Below are positions 41,148 to 48,921 of a stretch of DNA of 64,000 bases, piece after piece. Source of the DNA: an uncultured Lentisphaerota bacterium (GTDB lineage Bacteria > Verrucomicrobiota > Lentisphaeria > Oligosphaerales > CAITYL01); NCBI GenBank assembly GCA_903921725.1, contig CAIXRA010000045.1:26345-90344 (forward strand), given 5' to 3'. Position 1 is the first letter of the stretch; every line of letters begins with the position of its first letter. The position numbers were made by a program, and so were the translations under genes. A model generated the notes under the pieces. The model searched no databases, had not been told where the DNA came from, and worked only from the letters and a program-made list of their open reading frames with translations.

Positions 41148-41798
41148 ATGGAAATCAAAGTCTACCGCAACCTGATGGAAGTGAACGCCGACTGGGCCGG
41201 GCGCACGCGCCAGCTCGCCCGCCAGCACGGCGTGAAGATGCTGAACCTCATCGGCTCCCCCGGCGCGGGCAAGACGCGCCTGCTGGAGGCGATGGTCGGC
41301 GCGCTCGGCACCCGCTTCCGCTTCACCGTGCTTGAGGGCGACGTGGAGACGATCCGCGATGCCGAGCGCCTGCACAAGCTCGGCATCCCCGTCAGCCAGC
41401 TCATCACCGGCGGCTCCTGCCACCTCTCCGCGCAGATGGTCCACGCCGCCTACAAGGAACTGCCGCTGGCGGAGCTCGACCTGGTGATCGTGGAGAACGT
41501 CGGCAACCTGATGTGCCCGGCCGCGTTCGACATCGGCGAGGACGCCAAGGTCGCCGTGCTCAGCGTCACCGAGGGCGAGGACAAACCGGTCAAATACCCG
41601 CTGCTCTTCCAGGAGGCGAAGGCGGTGGTGATCACCAAGACCGACCTGCTGCCGCACATCAGCTTCGACATGCCGGCATGCCTCGACTGCATCCGCCAGG
41701 TCAACGCAAAAATCCCGGTGTTCCAGCTTTCCGCCCACAGCGGCGCCGGCATGTCCGCCTGGATCGACTGGGTGGCGTCAACCGCCGCCGGAACCTGA
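41148..41798 (+). CDS. hypB: Hydrogenase nickel incorporation GTPase HypB
   Basis: 216 residues from ATG 41148 (a GTG at 41139 inside the repeat is the alternative). P-loop GSPGAGKTRLLEAM, VLEGDVETIRDAERL, ITGGSCHLSAQMV, VIVENVGNLMCPAAFDIGE and VITKTDLLPH (guanine specificity) are all present. There is no N-terminal CxxCGC nickel motif and no His-rich stretch, and GGxCHLDA is changed to GGSCHLSA. It gates nickel delivery with HypA. Its 3' end overlaps the converging MEMO-AMMECR1 gene by 21 bases. Confidence 0.92.
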   Translation: MEIKVYRNLMEVNADWAGRTRQLARQHGVKMLNLIGSPGAGKTRLLEAMVGALGTRFRFTVLEGDVETIRDAERLHKLGIPVSQLITGGSCHLSAQMVHAAYKELPLAELDLVIVENVGNLMCPAAFDIGEDAKVAVLSVTEGEDKPVKYPLLFQEAKAVVITKTDLLPHISFDMPACLDCIRQVNAKIPVFQLSAHSGAGMSAWIDWVASTAAGT

Positions 41799-43427
41799 TC
41801 CGCCGGCGTCCTTTTCCCCGAACACGACCGCCTCGAAGACCGAGAACGTGGCACCGCGCCGCCAGCCGTCGGCGGGAAGGCCGGCCTTGAGCGCCAGGTG
41901 CGTCAGCGTCGTCTCACGGTCCCAGCCCTGCTCCGGCGCGACCTGCGGCAGGAACACGGCGTGCTTGCCGCCCTTTTCCAGGAAGATGCCGTGCCGGCCG
42001 ACGATGAACGCCTCCGGACCGGGGATCGGCCGGAACGGGGTCAGCACGGAAATTTCAATTTCCACCGCCTCGAACTCAGCCGCCGACAGCGGGAAAAAAC
42101 GCGGGTCGTTGAATGCCGCGCTGCGCGCGTTCCGCGCCACGTTCTGCCACAGCGGCTCCGTCGCCTCCAGATAGCCGATGCAGCCGCGGAGTTCGCCGCC
42201 GATGTGGAGCGAGACGAAGCACGCGCCGTCCTCCCGCAGCCGCGGCGTCAGCTCCTCCAAGGCCGGCTTCGGCGCCGGTTCGCGCTTCAGCCGCGCCTGG
42301 ATCGCCGACCGCGCCAACCGCAGCAGGGTTTCCTTCTCCGCCGCGGAGACCGCGCAATCTGCCATCCCCGCTTCTCCCTTTTCCATTTTCTCCAGTTCGG
42401 CCTTCTCCTCCACCGCAATCGCCGCGTAGCTCACCGTGTGCTCCCATTCGCCCGTCAGCTGTCCGGAGGTGGCGTAGGCGACTTCGCGGATGACAAGCTT
42501 TTCGGCGGCCTGTGGTCCGGTGTTCGCGTGCTGCGGCGGGCGACCGTCTCGTCCTTCTTCCGTTCTTCCGTTTTTCCGTTCGGCGTCTTCGATGCCGGCC
42601 GCCCTCCGCCGATCTCCACCGATATCTGTCGGCACCGGCCCTCCGCATCCTGCGTTTTCCAGCACCGCCAGCAGCAGCGAGATCGGGTGCGCGCCGCAGA
42701 TGGTCGCGCCGGTGCGTTCCAGGTACTCGTCAAAGCCGTCCAGATCCCCGGCGCAGATGCGGCCGATGGCGCCATGGTCAAGCTCGGAGATCCGCCGCGA
42801 CACGTCGCGGGTGAACGGGACATAGCCGAACGATTCGCCGAAGTGCGTGAAATCGGAGCTGATGACCCACAGCGTTTCCGGGTTCCACAGTATTTTCCGA
42901 AGAACCGGCGCCAGCTCGCGGGCGGCGGCCGGGGGAAGGTCGCCGCACACCATCGGCAGCAGTTTCGCGTGGGGCAGGACGGTCTGCAGGAACGGCAGCT
43001 GCACCTCCAGCGCATGCTCCTGCGAATGCGCGTCGCAGCGGGTGCAGAGCAGCGGATGCGCCCCGGCCAGCGCGCGACACGCCTCCGCGTCCACCGGCAT
43101 CTCCCCCAGCGGCGTCGCGAACGCGCCGTAATTCCCGATGCTGACGCCGAGGAACGGCACCCGGTGCGTCGGCGCGGCCACGACCACGCGCCGGATGCGC
43201 GCCTGCGCCTTTCCCGCCAGCAGCGCGTACGCCTTCCCGGCCACCGCGCCCGAGTACTCGTAGCCCGCGTGCGGCACGATCAGCGCGCGGATGCCGCCGT
43301 CCGCCTGTTGCGGCGCCCCGCCCCCGGCCAGGAACTTCCGTACCTGCGCCGTCAGCCGCGCCGGAACCTCCGGATAAAACGCGCCGGCCACCGCCGGCCA
43401 CCGCACCTGATTGAAATCGTTTTCCAT
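41778..43427 (-). CDS. MEMO-AMMECR1 fusion (AmmeMemoRadiSam proteins B and A)
   Basis: 549 residues from ATG 43427, with GGAGG ahead. Residues about 1-285 are a MEMO domain (VAGAFYPEVPARL, LIVPHAGYEYSGAVAGKAYALL, VVVAAPTHRVPF, SQEHALEVQLPFLQ, ISSDFTHFGESFGYVPF, GAHPISLLLAVLE), with the His residues of its metal site. About 385-540 is AMMECR1 (RLREDGACFVSLHIGGELRGCIGYLEA, NDPRFFPLSAAEFEAVEIEISVLTPF). The linker contains RKNGRTEEGRDGR, encoded by an 8-nt repeat at 42558-42581. These families normally accompany a radical-SAM protein, which is absent nearby. Function unknown. Confidence 0.92.
   Translation of the reverse strand: MENDFNQVRWPAVAGAFYPEVPARLTAQVRKFLAGGGAPQQADGGIRALIVPHAGYEYSGAVAGKAYALLAGKAQARIRRVVVAAPTHRVPFLGVSIGNYGAFATPLGEMPVDAEACRALAGAHPLLCTRCDAHSQEHALEVQLPFLQTVLPHAKLLPMVCGDLPPAAARELAPVLRKILWNPETLWVISSDFTHFGESFGYVPFTRDVSRRISELDHGAIGRICAGDLDGFDEYLERTGATICGAHPISLLLAVLENAGCGGPVPTDIGGDRRRAAGIEDAERKNGRTEEGRDGRPPQHANTGPQAAEKLVIREVAYATSGQLTGEWEHTVSYAAIAVEEKAELEKMEKGEAGMADCAVSAAEKETLLRLARSAIQARLKREPAPKPALEELTPRLREDGACFVSLHIGGELRGCIGYLEATEPLWQNVARNARSAAFNDPRFFPLSAAEFEAVEIEISVLTPFRPIPGPEAFIVGRHGIFLEKGGKHAVFLPQVAPEQGWDRETTLTHLALKAGLPADGWRRGATFSVFEAVVFGEKDAGGSGSGGG
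42558..42581 (-). repeat. 8-nt array (TTCCGTTY)3 in the MEMO-AMMECR1 linker
   Basis: TTCCGTTC TTCCGTTT TTCCGTTC on the plus strand, i.e. ACGGAARA units on the coding strand in the same orientation relative to the gene as in the fkbH insert. It encodes part of the charged linker between the two domains. Confidence 0.9.
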
Positions 43428-43474
43428 GGGCGCCTCCAATCCCACCATACTTCCCGTCGACGCTTTTGTCGAGC

Positions 43475-43502
43475 TTGCGCCCCGAGAACGCTGCACTATA
43501 GT
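43475..43502 (+). promoter_or_regulatory. Promoter of the tRNA-Glu gene
   Basis: TTGCGC (43475-43480), 16-base spacer, TATAGT (43497-43502). Transcription should begin some 18 bases before the mature tRNA end. Confidence 0.75.
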
Positions 43503-43526
43503 ATGAGCCGTTTTTGTTTTCGTTGC

Positions 43527-43602
43527 GTCCCCATCGTCTAGAGGCCTAGGACACCAGGTTCTCATCCTGGTAACCGGGGTTCGAATCCCCGTAGGGACGC
43601 CA
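43527..43602 (+). tRNA. tRNA-Glu, anticodon CTC
   Basis: 76 bases including an encoded CCA. Anticodon stem CCAGG/CCTGG encloses loop TTCTCAT, giving anticodon CTC (reads GAG). The T arm is CGGGG-TTCGAAT-CCCCG, and the acceptor stem GTCCCCA pairs with TAGGGAC with one C-A mismatch. The overall sequence is very similar to bacterial tRNA-Glu. It is a single-gene unit with its own promoter and terminator. No integrase or att-like duplication is near it. Confidence 0.96.
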
Positions 43603-43611
43603 TTTTCACGC

Positions 43612-43650
43612 AAAAAGCCGCCACGGGCATCCACCCGCAGCGGCTTTTTT
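43612..43650 (+). terminator. Bidirectional terminator between tRNA-Glu and hydrolase
   Basis: AAAAAGCCGC (43612-43621) pairs with GCGGCTTTTT (43640-43649) around an 18-base loop. T runs on both strands mean it can stop the tRNA transcript and the converging hydrolase transcript. Confidence 0.88.
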
Positions 43651-43666
43651 GTGGCATGAAATTCCG

Positions 43667-44785
43667 TCAGCCCCCGGGAGCGGCGGGGGCCGGAACCGGC
43701 GCGGCCGGTTTTCGCTCCCAATTGCCGTTGGCGGCAAGATTTCCGGCGAAACCGCCGGCCGGGCCAAGCCAGGCCCTGGCGCTGGCGTCGCCCTTCAGGT
43801 AGGCATCCCAGAACGCCGTGCTCGCCTGCTGGATCAGCCCGTGAAACAGCGGATCCAGCGGGCGGGCGGCAGGCGTCCTCCCCTGATCCGAAAAGATCAT
43901 GTGGTCGCCGTCCTTGAACGTCACCAGATAATTGTCAGCCTTCGACATGTTGTCGAACGGGATGCGCCGATCCGCGGCCTTGGAATTGCCGATGGGGCTG
44001 TCGTCCCGGGTCCCGGTCATGTGCAGGCACGGCACCGCGATGGGGCCGAACGCCGCGGCCGGATTGCGCTTTGCCTTCGCGGACACCGGCGCGCTCATCG
44101 GCAGCGCCGCCTTCACGCGCGGGTCGGCCAGGTTCTGGTCCGGACTCCCCGGCACGGGGAACCGCTCGCCGGCCGCCGCCAGCGCGGTGTAGGCGCCGAA
44201 GGAATGCCCGGCAACGCCGATGCGCCCCGCGTCCACCTTCCCCTTGAACGGCGATTCGGCGTCCTTGTCCAGCGCCAGCATCCGGTCGATCACGAAGGAG
44301 ATGTCGCGGGGACGGTTGATGGCGTTGGACAGGGACGCGGCCGCACCCTGCATCTCCTTCATCGCCTGCGTCTTGCCGCGCCACACCGCGTCGTCGCTGC
44401 CGGCGTGCTGCGGATGCACCACGATGTAGCCGTGGGCGGCCCACCAGGTCCCGAGGTAGCGGTAACCTTCGCGCGTGCCGCCGAGCCCGTGCGACATGAC
44501 GATCAGCGGGAACGGCCCCTTGGCGGCGGTGCCCGACGGATAATAGATCTTCACCGGCACGACGCGCTTGTCGCGTGCTGCATCCTGCCAGTCATACAGC
44601 ACCGACGCCACGGAGAACGGACCGGGCGCGCACCAGGCCGGCGCGGCAGGCGCCGCCGCCGTGACGACGGTGGGAACCGCCGTTTGCGGAGCCGCCGGAG
44701 CGGAATCCGCCGCACAGTCCGCCGTGGAAACCGCCGCCCAGATGCCAGCCATCAGGAACAGGATGCGCGCGCCGTCCGTCATCAT
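43667..44785 (-). CDS. Secreted alpha/beta hydrolase (PAF-acetylhydrolase/dienelactone type)
   Basis: 372 residues from ATG 44785, GGAGGAGGG upstream. Export signal MMTDGARILFLMAGIWAAVSTADCA, with the Cys after TAD possibly a weak lipobox. An Ala/Pro-rich stretch leads to the hydrolase: PVKIYYPSGTAAKGPFPLIVMSHGLGGTREGY (oxyanion HGLGG), VAGHSFGAYTAL with nucleophile Ser in GHSFG, MTGTRDDSPIG (Asp) and FKDGDHMIFSD (His). Substrate unknown; esters of lipids or polymers are typical for the group. The C-terminus is again Pro/Ala-rich. Confidence 0.84.
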   Translation of the reverse strand: MMTDGARILFLMAGIWAAVSTADCAADSAPAAPQTAVPTVVTAAAPAAPAWCAPGPFSVASVLYDWQDAARDKRVVPVKIYYPSGTAAKGPFPLIVMSHGLGGTREGYRYLGTWWAAHGYIVVHPQHAGSDDAVWRGKTQAMKEMQGAAASLSNAINRPRDISFVIDRMLALDKDAESPFKGKVDAGRIGVAGHSFGAYTALAAAGERFPVPGSPDQNLADPRVKAALPMSAPVSAKAKRNPAAAFGPIAVPCLHMTGTRDDSPIGNSKAADRRIPFDNMSKADNYLVTFKDGDHMIFSDQGRTPAARPLDPLFHGLIQQASTAFWDAYLKGDASARAWLGPAGGFAGNLAANGNWERKPAAPVPAPAAPGG

Positions 44786-44852
44786 ACAGCCCTCCTCCAT
44801 TCCGGCCGGAACACGCAGGAAACAACGGACGGCGCCGGAACCGCCCGCATCC

Positions 44853-45434
44853 TCAGCGCCGGCCCGCGCCGGGCGATTCGCCTTCCAACGGAAGGCTGGT
44901 TCCGGCCGCCCCAGCTGCCGGGGTTTCATGCACGACCACGTCGGACGCGCCGAACAGTGCGTCCACATGAACCGGCTCCGACACCGTTCCCTCGGCGGCG
45001 GCGGCAACCACCGTCGCACCCGGGCGCGTGGCTTGGCATTTCCAGCACACGTCGAAGGTCGGCGGAACCAGCTCCCCGCACCGGGGACACGTCCATTTGT
45101 CGGCACGCTCGGCCAGCTCGCGGAGGCACAGGAGGCCGGAATTCTCCATGCGCTCCACGAACTGCTCCTCCGTCATCGTCCCGGCGCGGAAGGCGTCCGC
45201 GTGTTTCTTCAGGGCCAGAGCGGCGTCCGTTTCATACGCCTCAAGGATGACCGAGTGCGAACAGCCGGCACAGCGGATCCGCAAGCCTCCGCCGAACCCG
45301 ATGGCACCAAGCAGTCCGGGCATCCGCGATTCGACCAGGTGGAGCTTCCGTTTGCCGCAGACCGGACACGGATGCGACACAAAGAGGCCGCGGTCGACCT
45401 CCTGCGGTTTCGACTTGAACAAGTTCAGCCCCAT
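44853..45434 (-). CDS. Double zinc-ribbon protein with SHOCT-like hairpin
   Basis: 193 residues from ATG 45434, preceded by GGGAGG. Two four-Cys sites are visible: Cys23/26 with 55/58 (HPCPVCGKRK ... RIRCAGCSH) and Cys116/119 with 130/133 (WTCPRCGELVPPTFDVCWKCQ). Between them ALKKHADAFRAGTMTEEQFVERMENSGLL looks like a SHOCT-type helical hairpin. The C-terminus is low-complexity. I do not recognise a specific family and can suggest only protein or nucleic-acid binding. Confidence 0.7.
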   Translation of the reverse strand: MGLNLFKSKPQEVDRGLFVSHPCPVCGKRKLHLVESRMPGLLGAIGFGGGLRIRCAGCSHSVILEAYETDAALALKKHADAFRAGTMTEEQFVERMENSGLLCLRELAERADKWTCPRCGELVPPTFDVCWKCQATRPGATVVAAAAEGTVSEPVHVDALFGASDVVVHETPAAGAAGTSLPLEGESPGAGRR

Positions 45435-45487
45435 GCGCGTCCCTCCCGACTGTGAATCACCCTCCGGCGCACTGCCACTCCGCTTCA

Positions 45488-46771
45488 TCACCCCAGCACG
45501 ATGCGACGGATGTTCTTCTTGCCGGCGCGCAGCAGGAGCTGACCGTCCGCGAACTCCGCAAGGGCGACGTTCCGCTTCTCGTCGGTGATGCGCTCCTCGC
45601 CGAGGTAGCAGCCGCCGCCCTTGATGAGCCGGCGCGCCTCGCCGTTGGACGCGCACAACCCGGCGTCCACGAACAGCTTGCAGATCCAGATACCGGCCTC
45701 GGCCTCGGTACGCGGGATGGTGGTGGTCGGGAGTTCGGCCGCAGCGTCGGCGGCCTTGATGTCGCGGACGGCGCTGGAAGTTGCGACCGCGGCGGCCGGG
45801 TCGGCAAAGCCGAATTCCGTGCCGGCGGCGAGGAACGCATTGCGCGCCTCGTCAGGACCGTGGGCGAGGCAGGTGGCCTCGTAGGCGAGGATTTCCTTGG
45901 CGCGGTTCATGGCCTTCGCGGACTGGCCGGGGGCGGTGAGGCGGCGGACTTCCTCCATCGGCAGCGTGGTGAAGAAGCCCATGAGGCGTGCGACGTCGGT
46001 GTCGTCCACGTTGCGCCAGAACTGGTAATAATGGTACGGCGTCGTGCGCGCCGTGTCGAGCCAGACGGCGCCGGAGGCGGTCTTGCCGAACTTCTGGCCG
46101 TCGCTCTTCAGCAGCAGCGGGAAGGTCGCGGCGTGCGCCTCCTTGCCGAGCATTTTCCGGACGAGCCCGGTGCCGGCGACGATGTTGCCCCACTGGTCCT
46201 GCCCGCCGAACTGCATCTCGCAGTCGTAGTCGCGGTAGAGGACGTAGAAGTCGTACGCCTGCAATAACATGTAGTTGAACTCAAGGAAGGAGAGGCTGGT
46301 TTCCAGCCGCTGTTTCACCGACTCCGCGGCGAGCATCTGGTTGACGCTGAAATGGCGGCCGATGTCGCGCAGGAATTCCAGGTACTTGAGGTTGCGCAGC
46401 CAGTCGGCGTTGTTGACCATCCGCGCCTTGCCGCCGCCGAAGTCGAGGAAGCGCGCGAGCTGCTCCTGGAGTGCGCGGGCGTTGGCATCGATCTCGTCGG
46501 TGGTCAGGAGCTGCCGCGCCTCGGTCTTGCCGGAGGGGTCGCCGACCATGGCGGTGCCGCCGCCGACGATGGCGATGGGGCGGTGGCCGGCCTGCTGCAG
46601 CCAGCGCATGGCCATGACGGGCAGCAGGTGCCCGATGTGCAGGCTGGAACCCGTGGGGTCGAAGCCGACGTAGAACGTCACCGGCCCCTGCGCGAGCCGC
46701 GCTTTGAGGCGCTCGATGTCGGTGGTCTGGTAGATGAACCCGCGTTCCTGCAGGATGTCGAGAGCGTTCAT
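45488..46771 (-). CDS. tyrS: Tyrosyl-tRNA synthetase
   Basis: 427 residues from ATG 46771. Class I signatures: FDPTGSSLHIGHLLPVM (HIGH), VGGGTAMVGDPSGKTEARQLL, FEFNYMLLQAYDF-type segment LEFNYMLLQAYDFYVLYRDYDCEMQFGGQDQWGNI, and KFGKTASGAVWLD in place of KMSKS. An S4-like RNA-binding end (ICKLFVDAGLCASNGEARRLIKGGGCYLGEERI) completes the bacterial TyrS layout. It attaches tyrosine to tRNA-Tyr. No T-box-like leader is apparent upstream. Confidence 0.97.
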   Translation of the reverse strand: MNALDILQERGFIYQTTDIERLKARLAQGPVTFYVGFDPTGSSLHIGHLLPVMAMRWLQQAGHRPIAIVGGGTAMVGDPSGKTEARQLLTTDEIDANARALQEQLARFLDFGGGKARMVNNADWLRNLKYLEFLRDIGRHFSVNQMLAAESVKQRLETSLSFLEFNYMLLQAYDFYVLYRDYDCEMQFGGQDQWGNIVAGTGLVRKMLGKEAHAATFPLLLKSDGQKFGKTASGAVWLDTARTTPYHYYQFWRNVDDTDVARLMGFFTTLPMEEVRRLTAPGQSAKAMNRAKEILAYEATCLAHGPDEARNAFLAAGTEFGFADPAAAVATSSAVRDIKAADAAAELPTTTIPRTEAEAGIWICKLFVDAGLCASNGEARRLIKGGGCYLGEERITDEKRNVALAEFADGQLLLRAGKKNIRRIVLG

Positions 46772-46932
46772 GGCCTTCACTTTCGTCGTCGGTTCCCGGT
46801 GCGCCTGAACGGGACGGCTCCGGCCGGCACTCCGCGCCCGGCTTCCGCACCCGTTCAGGACAGGCGGATAAGATACCACGCCGCACGGAAAAATCCCGCG
46901 CCGGCACACGGCCCCGCCGGAGGGCGGCGGAG

Positions 46933-46977
46933 TGTGCAACAGTTTCACAGTCGGACGCGGGTGTGCAATTCCTGCAC
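46933..46977 (+). promoter_or_regulatory. Two inverted-repeat sites, candidate activator-binding enhancer
   Basis: Site 1 is TGTGCAAC-A-GTTTCACA (46933-46949, one mismatch). Site 2 is GTGCA-N5-TGCAC (46963-46977, perfect). Both share TGTGCAA and their centres are 29 bases apart, close to three helical turns. They lie 85-130 bases upstream of the sigma-54 promoter, the usual position for an NtrC-type enhancer. Confidence 0.6.
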
Positions 46978-47060
46978 CGGCGGCGTCCGGATGCCGCACC
47001 CCGTATATTTCCCGCGATTTCAAGGCTGAAAACCGCCGCCGGGCACCCCCTTTCTGAAAG

Positions 47061-47077
47061 TTGGCACGCCCCGTGCT
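47061..47077 (+). promoter_or_regulatory. Sigma-54 (-24/-12) promoter
   Basis: TTGGCACG-CCCC-GTGCT: the invariant GG (47063-47064) and GC (47075-47076) are exactly ten bases apart, and TTGGCACG is the full -24 consensus. Expected transcription start is near 47088, leaving a 50-base leader to ATG 47140. Confidence 0.85.
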
Positions 47078-47139
47078 TTAATTAACGGCAACAAGGCTTG
47101 GAAGTTCCGGGCCGAAAAACAAACAAAGGAAATCGTACC

Positions 47140-47472
47140 ATGATGAAGCTCGTGAAAGCCCTCGCCGTCACCGCCACCCTCGCCGTCGGCACCGTCGTCT
47201 TCGCGCAGGACGCCGCTCCCGCCGCCCCGGCCGCCAAGTGCACCACCCAGTGCGACAAGGACGGCAAGGCGTGTGACAAGGACGGCAAGGCGTGCGACAA
47301 GGACGGCAAGGCGTGTGACAAGGATGGCAAGGCGTGTGACAAGGACGGCAAGAGCTGCGGCAAAGGCGGCAAGGCCGGCAAGAGCGGCAAAGGCTGCGGC
47401 ATGGGCGACGGCAAGGGCTGCGAAAAGGGCGGAAAAGACGCCAGCAAGGGCGGCCCCGCCTCCCTGACCTGA
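47140..47472 (+). CDS. Small secreted Cys/Lys/Asp repeat protein
   Basis: 110 residues; AAAGGA precedes ATG 47140. Signal peptide [23 protein letters not shown]. The mature part starts [14 protein letters not shown], followed by five tandem copies of CDKDGKA (last ends KS), encoded by five near-identical 21-base units at 47251-47355. The end is Gly/Lys/Cys-rich ([16 protein letters not shown]). Nine cysteines and the DKDG units, which recall EF-loop ligands, suggest metal binding or redox buffering in the periplasm. It is not homologous to anything I recognise. The sigma-54 promoter and the adjacent activator indicate stress-induced expression. Confidence 0.82.
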   Translation: MMKLVKALAVTATLAVGTVVFAQDAAPAAPAAKCTTQCDKDGKACDKDGKACDKDGKACDKDGKACDKDGKSCGKGGKAGKSGKGCGMGDGKGCEKGGKDASKGGPASLT

Positions 47473-47496
47473 TGATCCGGCCGTTTGGCCGACCTC

Positions 47497-47535
47497 AATC
47501 CGGGCCGGATCTTTTCCGGCCCGGATTTCCTTTTT
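47497..47535 (+). terminator. Rho-independent terminator between repeat protein and sensor kinase
   Basis: AATCCGGGCCGG (47497-47508) pairs with CCGGCCCGGATT (47516-47527) around a 7-base loop, followed by TCCTTTTT. It would let the small protein be made at far higher level than the downstream regulators. Confidence 0.9.
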
Positions 47536-47604
47536 CCGTCCGTTGCATGATGGTATCCCCGACGGACAGCCGCCCGGCGCCGTCCGATCCTTGGAGTTTT
47601 TCCC

Positions 47605-48921
47605 ATGCTGAAACGACATTGGCTGGCTTTTCTCGCCGCCGCCGCCGCCCTGGCAGCCGTCCTGCTGTGGGGATGGAACGTCCGCAACAACGACCTGGAA
47701 CTGGCCATGGCCGAGCAGTGCGGCACGGCGCGGCACCTGGCGGGTGCGGTCGAGGGCTCCATCGCCGCCCAGATCTCCCGCGGCTGCATCGACGTCGAGC
47801 GCGCCCAAGCCGTCCTCTCCGGCATCCGCGAGGCCACCGGCCTGAAACAGCTTCATCTGCACCAAGGGGAGTCGCCGCTGGCTGATTGCTGTGACGGGCA
47901 TGCGCTGCCGCCGGGGGTCCACGGCCGGGAGGGCCGCTTCCTCGCCGAAGACATTTTTTACTATTGGCAGCCCATCCGCCTGGATGCGCCGAAACTGAAC
48001 TGCGGCGGAGGCGGGGGCCGTGGGCCGGCTTGGCGCCGCGCCGGCCAGACCGCCCCCGTGTCCGGCAACCCGGTGCTATTGGTGATCATGGGGATGCCGG
48101 CGGAGACGCTGCGCCTGCGCACGGCGGCGGCCGATTCCCGTTTCCTGCTGCTGGCGGCCTGCGCCCTTTTCACGGCGCTGGCGTTCACCGCAGCCTGGCT
48201 CCGGCATGCCGAACGCCAGACACTCCGCCGCCGCCTCGGGGAGCTGGAATCGCAAAAGGCGCGCCTGGAAGAGCTCCAGCTGATCGCGGCCGGCGTCGCG
48301 CACGAAACCAAAAACCCGCTGGGCATCATCCGCGGAATGGCGCAGCGGATGCGAAGCGCGGCGGGGCTCCCTCCGGGCGTGCCGGAAATGGCCGAGAAAA
48401 TTATGGATGAGGCGGATGTGACGGCGGAGCGGCTCGCGGAGTTCCTCAATTTCGCCCGCCTGCGGGAACCGAAGCCGCAGCCGGTCTCCGCCGCCGGCGT
48501 GCTCGGATCGGTCTGCGGGGTGCTGCGGCCGGATTTCGAGGAGGCCGGCATCGCCCTCCAACTGGAGTGCCCGCCGGACGCCGTGTTTGAAGCCGACGCC
48601 GACCTGCTCTCGCAGATCGTGGTCAACCTGCTCACCAACAGCCTCAACGCCTGCCCCGCCGGCGCCGCGGTTCGCTTGGCGCTGCAGATCCAAGGCGACG
48701 GCGCCTCCCTGCTGGTGGAGGACAACGGGCGCGGGATTGAACCCGGACTTTTGAAGGATATTTTCAAGCCGTACGTCTCGGGGCGTTCCGGCGGGCACGG
48801 CATCGGCCTTTCCATGGTCCGCCGGCTGGCCGAAGCGATGGGCTGGCGGGTGGAAGCGGCCTCGGAGGCGGGCAAGGGGACAATCATGACGATTCACGGC
48901 ATCCGGGTGCCGCGCCCATGA
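47605..48921 (+). CDS. ZraS/NtrB-like sensor histidine kinase
   Basis: 438 residues; GGAG at 47593-47596. Helix 1 is WLAFLAAAAALAAVLLW and helix 2 FLLLAACALFTALAFTAAWL; the 140-residue periplasmic loop between them includes LHLHQGESPLADCCDGHALPPGVHG and LNCGGGGG, an unusual clustering of Cys and His. The H-box VAHETKNPLGIIRGMAQRM (His near 233) is the NtrB/ZraS type. N, G1 (VEDNGRGIEPG) and G2 (GGHGIGLSMVRRL) boxes complete the kinase. Its stop overlaps the response-regulator start (ATGA). Confidence 0.92.
   Translation: MLKRHWLAFLAAAAALAAVLLWGWNVRNNDLELAMAEQCGTARHLAGAVEGSIAAQISRGCIDVERAQAVLSGIREATGLKQLHLHQGESPLADCCDGHALPPGVHGREGRFLAEDIFYYWQPIRLDAPKLNCGGGGGRGPAWRRAGQTAPVSGNPVLLVIMGMPAETLRLRTAAADSRFLLLAACALFTALAFTAAWLRHAERQTLRRRLGELESQKARLEELQLIAAGVAHETKNPLGIIRGMAQRMRSAAGLPPGVPEMAEKIMDEADVTAERLAEFLNFARLREPKPQPVSAAGVLGSVCGVLRPDFEEAGIALQLECPPDAVFEADADLLSQIVVNLLTNSLNACPAGAAVRLALQIQGDGASLLVEDNGRGIEPGLLKDIFKPYVSGRSGGHGIGLSMVRRLAEAMGWRVEAASEAGKGTIMTIHGIRVPRP

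Noticed and set aside
43527..43602. tRNA-associated integration site
   Set aside because: No integrase nearby and no duplicated 3' tRNA end within the window.
43428..43721. N-terminal extension of the MEMO-AMMECR1 frame
   Set aside because: The extension reads through the antisense of tRNA-Glu; GGAGG and the MEMO N-terminus fix the start at 43427.
46772..46930. T-box leader upstream of tyrS
   Set aside because: No specifier loop, T-box sequence or terminator/antiterminator pair seen on the minus strand.
47251..47355. CRISPR-like array
   Set aside because: The 21-nt units are contiguous coding repeats without spacers, in frame with a signal peptide. No cas genes are present.
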